Shown: positions 47,200 to 59,715 of the stretch, in pieces
How positions within the stretch are numbered: the stretch's first letter is position 1
Layout of the letters: every line of letters begins with the position of its first letter
From: Arabidopsis thaliana
Lineage: Eukaryota; Streptophyta; Magnoliopsida; Brassicales; Brassicaceae
Assembly: GCF_000001735.4 (NCBI RefSeq)
Contig: NC_003074.8
Span: forward strand, 3,410,101 to 3,474,100
DNA: 64,000 bases
Direction: 5' to 3'
Notes under the pieces: generated by a model
The model's database searches: none
What the model saw: only the letters and a program-made list of their open reading frames with translations
What the model was told of the DNA's origin: nothing
Position numbers and translations under genes: made by a program

Positions 47200-49200
47200 T
47201 CATGGATAAAATAACTTGGCAAAGAAAAGCTCGTTCCAAGTATCTTGAAGACCAGGCAAGCACCAATGTATACAGTCTGAGTAGCTAGCCGGATTTGCTA
47301 GCTGCTCCTTCGTCAATGGGCTCCATTGCTTCTTGTAGATTGACGTGTGCGCGTCTTTCCGATAGCCAGAGAGTTGTGTAATGTTAAGTACCGTCACCGG
47401 AAACTCTGCTCTTTGGTCTAATTCCTCTCCTATCACTTTCATTAAGGTTTTGCTGCAGTCTGATGGCCAATGGTTCATGTCTTGGATCGGTGTCGTTTGA
47501 TTGTAACAATTTTTTCCTTGTTCGCCTCCCCAATCCTCGCCCCTGATCATGGAGGTAGACAAATATGAAACCTTTGTATGCTAAATCTTAGTGTGGTTTC
47601 TAATTGCGGATCATGTTATAAGCCACATTTACTTAAACTATTAAAGATAAACCGGATCAATCTAAACTCCATTACTCATTTCATTCAATACCAAATCCGG
47701 ACTACATTGTTCTAAGCCATATATCTCCTCTCTTTTTGGTTCCTGGTTTTGAATTTGAAGTGTTTATAGATAGTTAAATCACAGTAAAGTTCAAGAAGTT
47801 ACTGACTTGTAATGAGTAGGAGACATGGTAGCAAAGAAAACCCTCGTCTTCAATGGATCCATATTCTTCTTCACCCATTTAACCATAGTCTTCAACGCCA
47901 TTCTATAAGCATCTTCACTCTCCATCTCAACGATTCTCTTCTTCTCATCCTTGAAAGAACCTTCCCTTCAAATAACAAATCGAAAAAAATAATCAAATCA
48001 TAAGTATTATACAGAAAAGTATTTGAGAACCTATACTTAAGAAACAATGACGAGAGCTTTAAATTTCATGATTGATAACATACAAGATCTTCATTTTGAA
48101 GCCAGTCCTCCACCACAAGTATGTGTTGAACACAACTATATCAGCCCCTCGCCAATGCCTACCGTGTTTGTTGATCGATCCTTTCCTCACAATTCGATCT
48201 GATACTCTATGAACTGTTGCGTTATCTGAATTCGATTCTAGAAGAAACGGTGCCCAATAGAACTCAATCGTTGCATTGTAATCCTACATAAACATACCAC
48301 AAGAATCTATAAGAATCCTAACCAAGCCAACAGTTTTCACATCTAAGCTTAATCTTTGTCATCCTCATACTCAGATCTCTATGAATTGTAACATCAGATT
48401 CTACAAAGCAACTTCAATGGCTTCCGCAAGACTTTCTAAATCTGAACCAAACTTACCTTGAGAGAGAAGACGGTGAGTGATCCGAAAGTATCCATGGATT
48501 TGGAGTTCTCTGGGATTTGTGAATGAAGAAGACAGATGAGAGAAACATACATTCCTCTGTTCAACGAATCTCCAACGAACATCATCTTCTTCCCTCTTAA
48601 GCTCTCCAACATCACCGTCGCATTAAACCTATTAACACATTCAACAACCACAGAGCAAATCCGATCTGAAGATCAATCACCGAATCGCATTCAAAATCGA
48701 ACGGAGAGAGAGACTAACGAAGGAAGTGAGCAGGAATCAGGTCGCCATCTCCATGACTGATAATCACTATCGGGACGGCCATGCGTGCGGCAAGTGAGCT
48801 GCGGCTGAATGTACGGACACTCGGATTCTCTGTAAAGTGGACGCGTTGACCAGTCTTTGACCCAATTCCCTTTGAAGACATCGCATCCTTCCGGCGTTTT
48901 ACCTACTGCAAAAGCAGGTGGCGGAGGAGATGGCGGTGGAGGAGATGGTGGTGGAGGAGACGGTGGTGGAGGAGAAGGCGGAGGAGGAGATGTTGGTGGA
49001 GGCGGAGGAGGTTCGTCAACTACAACGACGATTGCGGATTGGTGGACGATCGTCGGAGAGTGAAGAGATCGACGAGAGAAAGAGATGAAATCGTGGCCGT
49101 AGATGAAGGCGGCGAGTAAGATGAAAGCGAGTACGGTGAAGAAGAAGTGTGTGAGACGGCGTTTTCTACGGTTAGACGGTGAAAACAACGCCGTTGTCAT
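47200..49200 (-). CDS. TBL32: TRICHOME BIREFRINGENCE-LIKE xylan O-acetyltransferase
   Basis: Golgi type II membrane protein of 451 aa that acetylates xylan (TBL32 acts on glucuronosyl-substituted xylose by published work). Exons: 49200-48719, 48628-48457, 48283-48084, 47965-47807, 47542-47200, all in phase. Short basic cytosolic end (RRKRR), one TM at about 17-36, then a Pro-rich stem at 63-95 made of SPPPP units. The TBL domain starts at [18 protein letters not shown]; it has the SGNH-type serine in [13 protein letters not shown] and the DxxH pair in [16 protein letters not shown]. The donor of exon 4 is weak (AA|GTCAGT), yet it keeps phase into GEDWGGE. The stem repeat is long for a Golgi enzyme. 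Confidence 0.93.
48915..49012 (-). repeat. SPPPP-coding repeat in TBL32
   Basis: A run of ggaggagatggtgg-type units (plus strand), read on the minus strand as repeated SPPPP. Resembles the extensin-type motif. Confidence 0.8.
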
Positions 49201-49931
49201 ATTTTTTTTTTTCTTTTATTATAACGTTTACCTTTTTTTTTCTTTTTCCTTTTTACGCCTTTCTCTTTTTATGGTGTAGTAATGACAAAATTTGGTTTGA
49301 TTAAAACTTTAATTTGGAGTATACTGAATTATTATAGTATATGATTTTAATGTTTATAAACAAAGCTATAATTTGTTGTACTTGCACGATCCAAAACCAA
49401 ACCCATGTTCTTGCCCATAATTAAGCACGACTGTTTATATTTTAATTCAAACTTACAAAATTGGAACAATTTCGTTGCTTGTATCCAATGAACTTATCTA
49501 TCTCCAAATTAGTCTGAATTCCAATTTGGATTACGGTGTTATAAAACAAAAAGAAAGCAAGAAAAGCCACTACACTTTTTGCTAATCACATGTTTGAACT
49601 TTTAAAGGATCAACAATAACATTTAACTTTGTTTGTATTCAAAGGCCTTATAAGCATTTTATCAGATCCAATAAAGAAGAATCCAACTTTTCATGCCTTA
49701 ATCAGTAATCACAGGCCAAGGCCCATATAAATATCTTATCTCTCTGCTTTCGTGTAAGTTTACTTTATAAAAAAAATGAAATTGTCATGTCGTTTAGATT
49801 CACATCAAAAGAATGATAAATTCACATGCTCTGTTTTTTTTCTTCTTTAATTTGGCGTACGAATAAACCAAAAGAAGAATAAATTAAATAAAAAGCCATC
49901 GTCATCATCTTCCTTCGTTGACCACTGCAAA
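49201..49931. promoter_or_regulatory. Divergent promoter between TBL32 and ENGase85B
   Basis: About 730 bases between two outward starts, AT-rich. GGCCCA at 49719-49724 is a site II-type element about 0.2 kb upstream of the ENGase start. No other gene seen. Confidence 0.4.
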
Positions 49932-52900
49932 ATGCGAGAACTTCTTCGCGCCTATTTCTCTCGAAGAACTCTCGTATCTCTTTACAATCTCTTCTTCACC
50001 CTCTCCCGTAAGCTCCTCACTTCATTTCCCCTCTCTCTCCTCATGCCCAAATCCAACGATGACGACGTTGCACAATCTGAAGCCGTTCCGTTGCTTGATC
50101 TTGTCAAGCCATCGTTACCTATATCTTTCCCGATCAAAGCTCTTCAAGACCTGAAATCTCGCTCTTACTTTGATTCCTTTCATTTCCAGTTTAATCGCTC
50201 CACAGTACCTTTCCGCCGAAACTCCGACTGTTTACCGAATCGCCCAAGGGTTTTAGTCTGCCATGACATGAAAGGAGGGTATGTAGATGACAAGTGGGTA
50301 CAAGGGTGTGAAAACGAAGCCGGATTTGCGATTTGGCATTGGTACTTGATGGACATTTTTGTTTACTTCTCTCATTCTCTGGTCACTATTCCTCCTCCTT
50401 GCTGGACCAATACTGCTCATAGGCATGGCGTTAAAGTAAGTAAGCTCAAAACTTTTTGATTGTTCAACATCCAAAGTTTCGATTTTTATTGAGATATCTC
50501 TGAGTTTGCTGATTAGGATGATAAAATTAGAGAGTTTGATTGTTTGTGTACAGAGATATGAATATTGCTGAGGATTTTATTGGTAAAAGTGTTTACTTTC
50601 TTGTGTGTTATGGAAATATAAAGGTATTGGGGACTTTCATCACAGAATGGGATGAAGGAAAAGCTACCTGCAAAGAGATGCTTGCCACAAAGGAGTCTGC
50701 TCAAATGTATGCAGAGCGTTTGGCTGAACTTGCTACTGCTCTAGGCTTTGATGGGTGGCTGGTGAGCATTTTTTGCTTGGTTTTTATAAGATATCTGTAT
50801 TTGATGGGTGGCTGGTGAAGAAAGACTTCTATAATATATAGACTGTCACTTGCAGATAAATATAGAGAATGATATAGATGAGGAACAGATTCCAAATATG
50901 AAGGAATTCGTCAGCCATCTAAAAAAAGTCTTGCATTTATCGACACCTGGGGCTTTAGTCATATGGTGAGTTGATCAGAAGTTTTTCTTTGTTCTTTTTG
51001 TATACCACTTTGTTCTGATAACTTTCTGCAGGTATGACAGTGTCACTGTTCGTGGTAATCTTCAGTGGCAAGATCAATTGACTGAGCTGAACAAACCTTT
51101 CTTTGACTTATGCGATGGAATATTCATGAACTACACATGGAAGGTCTGTCTATGGGTTTGATCAATCTCTCGAGTCTCAGTTTCTTCTATTTGTCTTGTT
51201 TTACTATTAGTGAGTAATGATGTATCAGGAGAGCTACCCAAACCTATCAGCTGAAGTTGCTGGGGACAGAAAATTCGATGTCTACATGGGAATTGATGTT
51301 TTTGGGCGGGGCTCTTTTGGTGGTGGGCAATGGACTGTATGTCTCAGCCACTCTTTAATATTTGCTTCTCTATTGGTGTAGAGTACAAAACAATGATCTA
51401 TACTTAAATATTTCTTTTCTTCCTATTCTTTTACATGCTAGGTAAATGCTGCTCTGGATTTGCTGAAGAGAAACAATGTGTCAGCTGCCATATTTGCTCC
51501 TGGATGGGTTTATGAGACTGCACAACCCCCCAATTTTCACACAGCTCAGAATAAGTAATATTTTAAATATTTTCCAATCTCCTTGTCATCTTTAAAGTTT
51601 GAACTAGCATTACTGTGACTGTGAGCTTAAAACTTTATTTTACTATTGCTGTAAAGGAGACGCTGGATCTTATTAGTATGCATGTGTTTTCTCTCCAGAT
51701 GGTGGTCACTTGTCGAGAAGTCATGGGGAATAGTCCAAACTTATCCACAAGTCTTGCCTTTTTACTCAGATTTCAATCAGGTAAGGTGAGATTGATCAGG
51801 TCTTATTTTGTAACACTAACACCATGGTAGATCATGCATTGATTTTCTTGGTTATGATTATGTTCAGCTATGTTCTGAAACCCTCTTCTCTCTTTTGTTC
51901 AGGGCTTTGGTTACCATGTTTCACTCGAAGGTCGCCAACTGTCAGATTCTCCATGGTACAACATTTCTTGCCAAAGTCTTCAGGTTCAACCATCTTACTG
52001 TCTTTGATTTTATATGAATCAAAAACTTTTCCTGCCACAACATGACAATCGTTCTTCCTGATCTGGGTGTGTCGCTCCTCTCATCTGATGATCTCTGTGT
52101 TTATTCTGTTCTTCACATCAGCCTCTCCTAGAATTCAATGAAGACAACAAAGATATCATCCAGGTCACTGTTGAGTGAGTTCTGGCCCTAATACTATCTT
52201 CATATTCATTTCGGTAAAGCCAAGAAGGGAAAAATGTTTTTGACTTTTCTGAGCAACATTTAAACAATTACTATGAATATGATAGTGCTCGAGAGGCATC
52301 TTTTAACGGAGGAGGGAACATCGTTTTTAGAGGAAAACTCAAGGGAGATGCGTATTTCACAACAAGGCTCTTCAAACCCCATCTTCAGCTTTCATCTTCC
52401 CCCATCACAATCTCCTACTCTGTAAGTCTCTGCTTCTAGATACATCACATTATGAGATCTTCTTGTTTTTACTAATGGGGGTTTTTGAGCTGGTGCAGGT
52501 GAAATCAGATGAAACCTCTAATCTTGGAATCCTGCTTTCTTTCTCGTCTCCATCACTAGAGACTAAATCCATACTCGTGGCGCCAGAGGATCCCATCCGC
52601 AGATTTGACGACATGTCCTTACAGTGTCTCACCACATCAGTGCAGACTGTATCCGAGTGGACGGTACACGAGGCAAGTCTTGTCATGGATGGTCACACAC
52701 TGACTGAAATCTCTGCCTTTTGCTACAGACCAGAGAATTCGACAAAGAGTGCAGAATTTGTTGCATTGCTCGGACACATCTCAGTCAAAGATCATGTTCA
52801 AAACCAGCAGAACCCCGAGATTTTACTTCCAGCTTCATCGTGGGTCATCGAGGCTCATAACGTAGAGCTTGTACCAGGCAATTCCAGTTCCAAGATCCTC

Positions 52901-53212
52901 AGGGTTAAGCTAGAATGGAGACAGAAAGACCTCGAAGATTCCGCATTCACAAGGTACAATGTATATGCAGAGAATGTGAAGTCGACTGATCTAAGACCGA
53001 GGAAGGTTCTAGAGAAACCGAAAAGCGAGACAGTGCTCCTTGGAATTGCTCACGTACCAGCCTATTATGTAGCGGAACTGGTGGTAGAATCAGACGTGAA
53101 GGCAGTCCGTTTCATGGTTCAAGCTTGTGGCGAAGATGCTTCATTGGGGAAGCTGGATGAAGCTCTTAACCTTCTTGTGGACCTAGAAGGTCTCTCAGTA
53201 AATCACGATTGA
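49932..53212 (+). CDS. ENGASE85B: Cytosolic endo-beta-N-acetylglucosaminidase, GH85
   Basis: Cleaves the chitobiose core of free N-glycans released from misfolded glycoproteins. Eleven exons in phase: 49932-50435, 50624-50761, 50856-50965, 51032-51143, 51229-51336, 51442-51554, 51699-51780, 51903-51983, 52122-52174, 52286-52421, 52499-53212, giving 716 aa in this model. GH85 landmarks: VLVCHDMKGGY, GFAIWHWYLMDIFVYFSHS, the GTFITEWDEG block, and the catalytic Asn-x-Glu pair in GWLINIENDID split over exons 2-3. Next come TPGALVIWYDSV, FFDLCDGIFMNYTWK, and GIDVFGRGSFGGGQW. There is no signal peptide, which fits the cytosol. My length is a little longer than I recall for this protein, so one internal border may differ. 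The last exon holds the beta-sandwich C-terminal part. Confidence 0.9.
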
Positions 53213-53550
53213 AAACAATCTATATATATTTTTACAGGGTATCTTTGGCCTAAATTCTCTTGACCCGGCTTTAATTCATTTGGGTCGGGTTTTGATCCGG
53301 TTTCGTAGCAATTTTATCATCTTACGTTAGATGTACACGACGCTTAATTTGCTCAAGGCTTATTCTAGAGACACCACACGTATGCCACAAGCCTTTTCTC
53401 CTCTTTCCACGTGTCCAACAAACAGACAACCACGTCATTCCCATCCCTGAACCATCGCCGTTCCCTTAAACCTCTCACCGTTCGCTTTTACTCCGACGTT
53501 TACAGAGACTATGCTCTTCGTTCCTTTCTCTCTCTAGATCTTAAGCCCAA
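53213..53550. promoter_or_regulatory. FER2 promoter with CACGTGTC element
   Basis: Only 338 bases separate the ENGase stop from the FER2 start. CACGTGTC at 53408-53415 is an ABRE/G-box, with a second ACGT core in accacgtca at about 53430. FER2 is known as the seed ferritin under ABA control, so the site is a good candidate regulator; this is inference. Confidence 0.55.
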
Positions 53551-55194
53551 ATGTTGCACAAGGCTTCTCCCGCTCTCTCTCTCTTGAGCTCCGGCTACAC
53601 CGGCGGTGGAAATCTGTTTCCTCCGTCGAGAAATTCGTCGAATCTTCTGTTTTCTCCGAGTGGATCCAGGTTTTCTGTTCAGGCGGCGAAAGGAACGAAC
53701 ACGAAGTCGTTAACCGGAGTTGTATTCGAACCTTTTGAGGAGGTGAAGAAAGAAATGGAGCTCGTTCCCACTACCCCTTTTGTTTCTCTCGCTCGCCACA
53801 AGTTCTCCGACGATTCTGAATCTGCCATCAACGATCAGATCAAGTATGTTCTCTTGCTTAGTTTTTTGGTTTAGTCTGTCTCTAGTTTTTCGAATCTCTT
53901 CTCTAAGAATCACCCCAATCGAAAATTTTGAAGGAACCAAATTCATTGATTGATTAATATCTTCCCGAATGATCATCATTTATCATCATGGTGCTACTGA
54001 TCTGAATCGCAATTGTTCATATCTTGCTTTCAATGATTTTGCTTGTGGGAATCGTGTTAGCTTGGTTAATACGTGACCATGTGTATGAATATGAATCTTA
54101 TAATTTGATTTTTTGTGAATCATAGCGTGGAGTACAACGTCTCGTATGTCTACCATGCCCTGTATGCCTACTTTGACAGAGACAATGTCGGCTTGAAAGG
54201 TTTCGCCAAGTGAGTTTCTTCTTTAGTCTAAGCAAAAACCGTATTTTTGTGTCTCTTCAGCTGATGAATCATCTTTTTGTTTTTGTTGTGGGTTTAACTC
54301 TGATAGGTTTTTTAACGATTCGAGTCTTGAAGAACGAGGTCATGCTGAGATGTTTATGGAGTATCAGGTATAATTTCAAAATCTATCAAGTGATGGACCT
54401 TTCAAAGTGTTTCTTATGTTTGATGGATTTGATTTTTAGAACAAGCGTGGTGGGAGAGTGAAGCTGCAGTCTATTTTGATGCCCGTCTCTGAGTTTGATC
54501 ACGAGGAGAAGGGAGATGCATTGCATGGTAAGTTGATTCAAGCTTTATTGTAGCAGCGTTTTGGTAATCTTTGAGACTAATATAGATCTTAGTAAGCCTC
54601 ATATATCGTCTTTCATATAGTAGTATTAAGCTCTTGATGATTCTGACTCTTTGATTAATCAGCGATGGAGCTTGCATTGTCTTTGGAGAAACTTACAAAT
54701 GAAAAGCTTCTGAAGTTACAAAGTGTAAGGACTTTATCTTTTCATCATTAGAAGTACTATTCTAAGCCTTAATCCCATGATTTCACTATCACAGAGCACA
54801 TTTTGACAGTGAAGAAGTAGTTTAATCTCTCTTCCGTGTTTGGTCCTTCAGGTTGGTGTGAAGAACAATGATGTTCAGCTGGTTGATTTTGTAGAATCTG
54901 AGTTTCTAGGCGAGCAGGTAAAAACAAAAAGTTGTCACATTATCATTACATTAAAGTACACAACGATCCTCAAGTAATTGGTGAAAACAGGTCGAAGCTA
55001 TCAAGAAAATCTCAGAGTACGTTGCACAGCTAAGAAGAATAGGAAAGGGTCATGGTAAGTCTTTATACAACCCCAAAGATAAACCTCAAAACTTCAATTC
55101 ACTTTCTTTTGGGTGTTACATTAAATTACCGTCCGGTGTGAAAACTGCAGGAGTGTGGCATTTTGATCAAATGCTTCTCAATGATGAGGTTTAA
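53551..55194 (+). CDS. FER2: Ferritin 2, plastid iron storage
   Basis: Shell-forming ferritin that oxidises Fe2+ and stores Fe3+ in plastids (seed form). Eight exons in phase: 53551-53843, 54126-54209, 54307-54367, 54440-54527, 54663-54724, 54852-54917, 54991-55054, 55151-55194, giving 253 aa. Residues 1-45 are a transit peptide; the plant extension peptide follows ([20 protein letters not shown]). Ferroxidase residues: Glu in [20 protein letters not shown], and Glu and His in [14 protein letters not shown]. Then LQSILMP, and the last helices [17 protein letters not shown] and [13 protein letters not shown]. This is the plastid type with the extension peptide; typical length. Confidence 0.97.
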
Positions 55195-56202
55195 GGAAGG
55201 AGAGTTCAGCTTCTGAGTTTGATGACAATCTTCCTTGTGCTATATGGCACCGTTCTATCTCTATAACGACGTCTCTAAGTTTGGTCGGAGAAAAGTGTTC
55301 TTGCTCGTTCTTTCTTTTCTTTGTTTTTGGTTAACCGAATGCTTGTGAGTGTGTACTTAATAATGTAACTCGTAGTCTGATAATAAATGCAAGTCCCACT
55401 GTTTCAATGCGACTATCGCCATAAATATCCTGAACCCGAAACTCCGAATTTTTGGAATGGAACGGATCTTGGAGCCAAGTACGTGTCGTTTATGACATTG
55501 AAACGGCATGGCGTTGGAACCATTATACAACTTACAGAGAAACTTACAGAGAGTGTATATAATGTACAAGAAAAGGTGTTTAAAACCATTAACCTAGACA
55601 TCTTGAAATATCATATCTATCGCAGATGTCATATGATTGCTGTTCCCATACAAAATCGTCTTGATGTGAATCTGATCTAACGGTTAACCACGAAGTAAGT
55701 AAGGGCGATCACACACACGTCCTTCAAATAGTAGCGGGCTATTAATTAACTTATGATTGTACATTTGTACTAGTTTTGTTAAATGTGTGATTAATTATGA
55801 AGGAATTCATGTGGAAGTAGAGAGATGGGCTAAGAGAATCTTTTCTAGTGCCGTTGTTTGTAGAAGAAGCTTTAATGATTTATAACCCTACGTGGAGTCG
55901 AAACTAGAGTCCATGATTATGGGCTAAGGAAGGGTTCAATGTTGATTCTGTCTCTTAAAGATGAGGAGTTGTTATCGACAAGCTGCAAAGGGTACATATT
56001 CAAACTCTCACATTTTTTATAGCTCACGTAATCTCAAGTTCTCAACTAAATGGCAAAAAAAAAATAAAAGAGAAGAGAAGTTAACAAAAACTGATTCTTC
56101 GAATATCGATGGACTAACAATACCATTAGTACGTACTTAATTATGTAAGCAATTTGACAGGAAAAAAATTGCTCAAATTAATAAGAAAGAATGTATGTGT
56201 AA
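55195..56202. other. Convergent 3' region of FER2 and the six-TM gene
   Basis: The FER2 3' UTR takes the first 200 bases. A plus-strand frame of 97 codons at 55387-55680 has no family features and lies in what should be transcript end or intergenic DNA, so it is not called. Nothing else seen. Confidence 0.5.
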
Positions 56203-56856
56203 TCAGACAAGCGTTTCGGGAGATGCAGTCAAAGTATGCAAGTCCTTCTCCTTCTCCGAGGGGAAATTATACGCAAAGAGCCCAAAGGAAACCAATACAT
56301 AAAGACTGGTAACGAACAATGCCACTCCGTTATAGTCCTTAGAGTATAAAGCTTCAAAGATGCCAAAAAGACCAAACAACCAACCGAAGAAAAGCGTGAT
56401 CAAAGCATGTCTCGTCTCCATCCTACACTTTTCCGTTAGCTGAATAAGCCCTATCCCTCCGGTGAACAACGATATGGTGAATAACGATATGTATAACAAA
56501 GACAACACGTTCTCCGTAAACACGAGTGAACAAGCTAGCGGCGTTATGAACACTAGGTACAAGGCAAGCTCCGAGAACACAACCTGAGGAATCCTCTTTT
56601 TAGGTGTAGTAAACTCCGTGTAGCAAGTGGAGGGAGGATCGGTGAAGAAAAGATATCTGAGTATCGTCACTGCGTAGAATGTTGTGGCACTGACCGCACC
56701 GTCTCTTAGGAACCGAGACGAGGAGTCACCAGATGGCAAGAGAAGGTTGAGGGATATGGAGAGGCCAAAGATGGAGAGTAGAGTCATTGCATACCATAAT
56801 CCTCTGCATACAATCACATCTCTTTTACTCTTCATCTTCTCCATTAAGTATCTCAT
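56203..56856 (-). CDS. Uncharacterised six-TM membrane protein
   Basis: Single-exon frame, 217 aa, that I do not recognise. It begins with a basic leader (MRYLMEKMKSKRD; a second Met at residue 5 is an alternative start) and then alternates hydrophobic helices: about residues 19-40, 54-71, 92-113, 118-140, 150-170 and 176-197. Charged, short loops lie between, including TTPKKRIPQ and LTEKCRMETRH. The C-terminus is polar with SEKEKDLHT. Codon use is ordinary and the frame is long for AT-rich DNA, so it is very likely a real gene. A TC-rich run just above the start suits a plant leader. No transporter signature or catalytic motif was seen. It may be a plant-specific or lineage-restricted membrane family. 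Confidence 0.75.
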   Translation of the reverse strand: MRYLMEKMKSKRDVIVCRGLWYAMTLLSIFGLSISLNLLLPSGDSSSRFLRDGAVSATTFYAVTILRYLFFTDPPSTCYTEFTTPKKRIPQVVFSELALYLVFITPLACSLVFTENVLSLLYISLFTISLFTGGIGLIQLTEKCRMETRHALITLFFGWLFGLFGIFEALYSKDYNGVALFVTSLYVLVSFGLFAYNFPSEKEKDLHTLTASPETLV

Positions 56857-57700
56857 CTCTCTCTCTCTCTTTTTTAAAAGGCTTTATCTCTCCTCGTGTG
56901 ATGGGTTTCAGAGACTTAATATAGGGATGGTGAAATAGGTGTAGAACTAGGTATTGAACTGACTAATCTTTATTGATTCACAAAACATGTGTATTTATAC
57001 AAGAGTCATTGTATGTGATAAGCTCAAACTCCTAAACTATAGGAACTAAAACATATCAAAAGAATATACGACATGTCCCAATAATAGGGTTTTCGACTTC
57101 TTGTCTTTGAAGGCTTTTTAGATTTATTATACACATGCTAAAAAGATCTTCACCTCACAACGAAACTTACTAACAAAAATAAAAATATAAATATAAAATA
57201 ATATTAAGAAACTTCTAGCAAGATGTGGCGTTGTCTCTGATTCTGACTTCTAGCAATATTAAGAAACTAACAAGATCTACAGGCTCACCAAAACATGTTG
57301 TTTTATGTCTTCCATAGGTTCCTTTAAGTCCATCTACTCAAAACAAATCCAACACTGCTTTAGCAAAATAGTTTGCACAGACAATGTGACTACTCCATCC
57401 AATGTCAATTAACAAAACCACTTAAATCCAACTCATATCTCTTTTGATTACCTAATAGAAATATGTGCGTAGCTCATGTTTTGCTCTTTTGCATGATGTC
57501 CCTTTTAGTAATTGCAATATGGCATAGTCAATGAAATTGCTAAAACGACATCGTTCAAGAAGCAAAAGAGCTCATAAACACCCTCTACACTATCTAGAAG
57601 GTTACATAGACGCCTGTGGACTTATAGTCGTCAAATTGATTCCTGGATTCGCCGAAAACTCGAAATCGTTGTACTCTCTCAGTTACTATCTCTCTGTCTC
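56857..57700. other. Divergent region between six-TM gene and OMP85 gene
   Basis: About 840 bases, AT-rich; carries the six-TM leader (tctctctctc at 56858-56870) and the OMP85 promoter. No other gene seen. Confidence 0.45.
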
Positions 57701-59715
57701 ATGGCGAATCCGACGGAGAACCTCGACGCGAATCCACAAATCCGAGAACCAGAAGCTGAAGAAGAAGTTGAAGAACTGAACGGATACGAAGGTGACGATG
57801 GAGGAGAAGATGACGATGGAGAAGACGATGACACCGAGTCGAAATCTCAAACGCGCGAAAGCGGATCCAGTGTAGACAGAATCAAGGCGGAATCGCTATT
57901 CCGTCGGATGCGAGCTGCTCCTGTGCCGGTGCGTGTTCACGACGTGATTATCGGTGGAAACGAGAAGACTAAGGACCATATCATTGAAGCGGAAGTGGAT
58001 GCTGTGAGAGAGGCGACCACGTTGCAAGAGCTTCTCGAAGCATCTAGGGTTGCCAATTCGAATCTCCGTGCGTTAGATATCTTTGATTCCGTCAACATTA
58101 CGCTTGATTCTGGTCCTCCTGAGCTTCCTGGTACTACCAATGTGGTAATCGACGTCGTCGAGAGCAAAAGCCCTCTCACCGGCCAAATTGGTGCCTACAC
58201 TAGAGCAGAGGTATTGCTTTAATAGTAACAATTCACTGCTATGTTTAAATTGTGTTGGTTTATTACGTATTGGTTTCTATAGAGTTGAATTTGTCATCTT
58301 CATGAAGCTGTTTTTGTTCTTCAATACTGTGATGCTCTTGTAGGCTAGATCATCAAGCGTTGAAGCATCTTTGAAGTATAAGAACATTTTTGGTTATGGA
58401 GATATTTGGGACGGGTCTATAGTTTATGGCTGTGACAACTCTGCTGAGGTTGGTTTGGGGATGTATTTGCCAAGGTTCAGAGGATTGTCTACTCCTTTTA
58501 CTTCCCGTCTTTTCCTTTCGACTCAAGACTGGCTTAAGTTTTCATCGTATAAAGAACGATCCCTCGGTCTTTCTCTTGGTCTTTTCTCAAGCAAGTATCA
58601 CGAGCTGATCTACACGATTGCGTGGCGTAATCTGATCGATCCATCACAAGCTGCTGCAGTATCAATAAGGAGACAACTGGGACACAGTCTGCTTTCTGCG
58701 TTGAAGTATACTTTTAGGTTTGATCAGAGAAACTCAAGCTTGAGGCCAACTAATGGATATGCTTTCATCTCTACATCTCAAATTGGTGGTCTTGCTCCTG
58801 ATAGCCGAAGCTTACGCTTCCTGAAGCAGGTTGGTCTCCTCTTCTTTCTTGTTGCCAACATTTAGATGACCTTTATTTTAAGTTTGGAAGGTTGTAAGTT
58901 CTTACACAGCAAATTCTGTGGTTTCAGTCCCTTGTTTTCATACATATCTTCCCTAGTATGTCTGAAATTTATGCTCACTGTGAGAGGGAATAACAAGAAT
59001 CTAAGACATCTGATAGTTTTAGCATCTATTTTCATTTGTTTGGTCAGGAAGTTGATCTTCGGTATGCTGTTCCGTTTGGATTTTACAATGCTGCTATAAA
59101 TTTTGGTGTGTCTGGGGGTGTCTCCTTTCCGTGGGGAAGCGGATACCAGAACCGTCCTTCATCTATACCAGAGAGATTCTTCTTGGGTGGCAATTCATCG
59201 CCTGTGTGCTCCTTGAGTGGGCCATCTGCGCTGTGGGGATTCAAGACCAGAGGAGTTGGTCCCAGTGAGCCAAAGAGGAAAGGTGATAGTGAACGGGATT
59301 TTGTTGGAGGAGATGCGGCAGTGACTGCATTTGCGGATCTCTCATTTGATTTGCCAGTGAGATGGTTAAGAGAGAGAGGAATCCACGGTCATGTGTTTGC
59401 CTGTGCAGGGAATATGGCGAAGTTATCAGAGAATGAGTTTAGAAACTTCACTGCTCCAAAGTTCTTGGAGACATTCAGAACTTCAGTTGGTGCTGGAATC
59501 GTCTTACCAACAAGCCTATTCCGTATGGAGGTTTGGTTCTCATCACTACTCTCCCTTATGCATTTTTATCGAATGAAAGTGCAATGATTAACACCAAAAT
59601 TATCCATCGTTTTTGTTTTGTTATGAGACAGCTTAACTACTGCCACATATTGAAGAAACAGGAACACGATCAAGCGAGATCAGGGGTTTTCTTGACATTC
59701 TCTGCTTCGTCCTGA
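57701..59715 (+). CDS. OMP85/Sam50 outer-membrane beta-barrel protein
   Basis: Likely the core subunit of the mitochondrial sorting and assembly machinery, which inserts beta-barrels in the outer membrane. Exons: 57701-58210, 58344-58829, 59048-59530, 59632-59715, giving 520 aa. A strongly acidic leader (EAEEEVEELNGYEGDDGGED) precedes a single POTRA-like domain at about 72-158 (VRVHDVIIGGNEKTKDHII, then LRALDIFDSVNITLDSG). The barrel follows to the end, with the Omp85 L6-type loop in GERFFLGG-like text (IPERFFLGGNSSPV, FKTRGVGP) and a last strand closing in GVFLTFSASS, an aromatic beta-signal. Omp85 of plastids (Toc75/Oep80) has more POTRA domains, so one POTRA argues for Sam50. Confidence 0.92.

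Noticed and set aside
48857-49063. Gly-rich plus-strand frame over TBL32 exon 1
   Set aside because: Complement of the SPPPP-coding repeat, which gives an artificial glycine-rich protein.
55387-55680. 97-codon open frame downstream of FER2
   Set aside because: No family features, lies in the FER2 3' region, and antisense frames of similar length overlap it, so it looks like chance.
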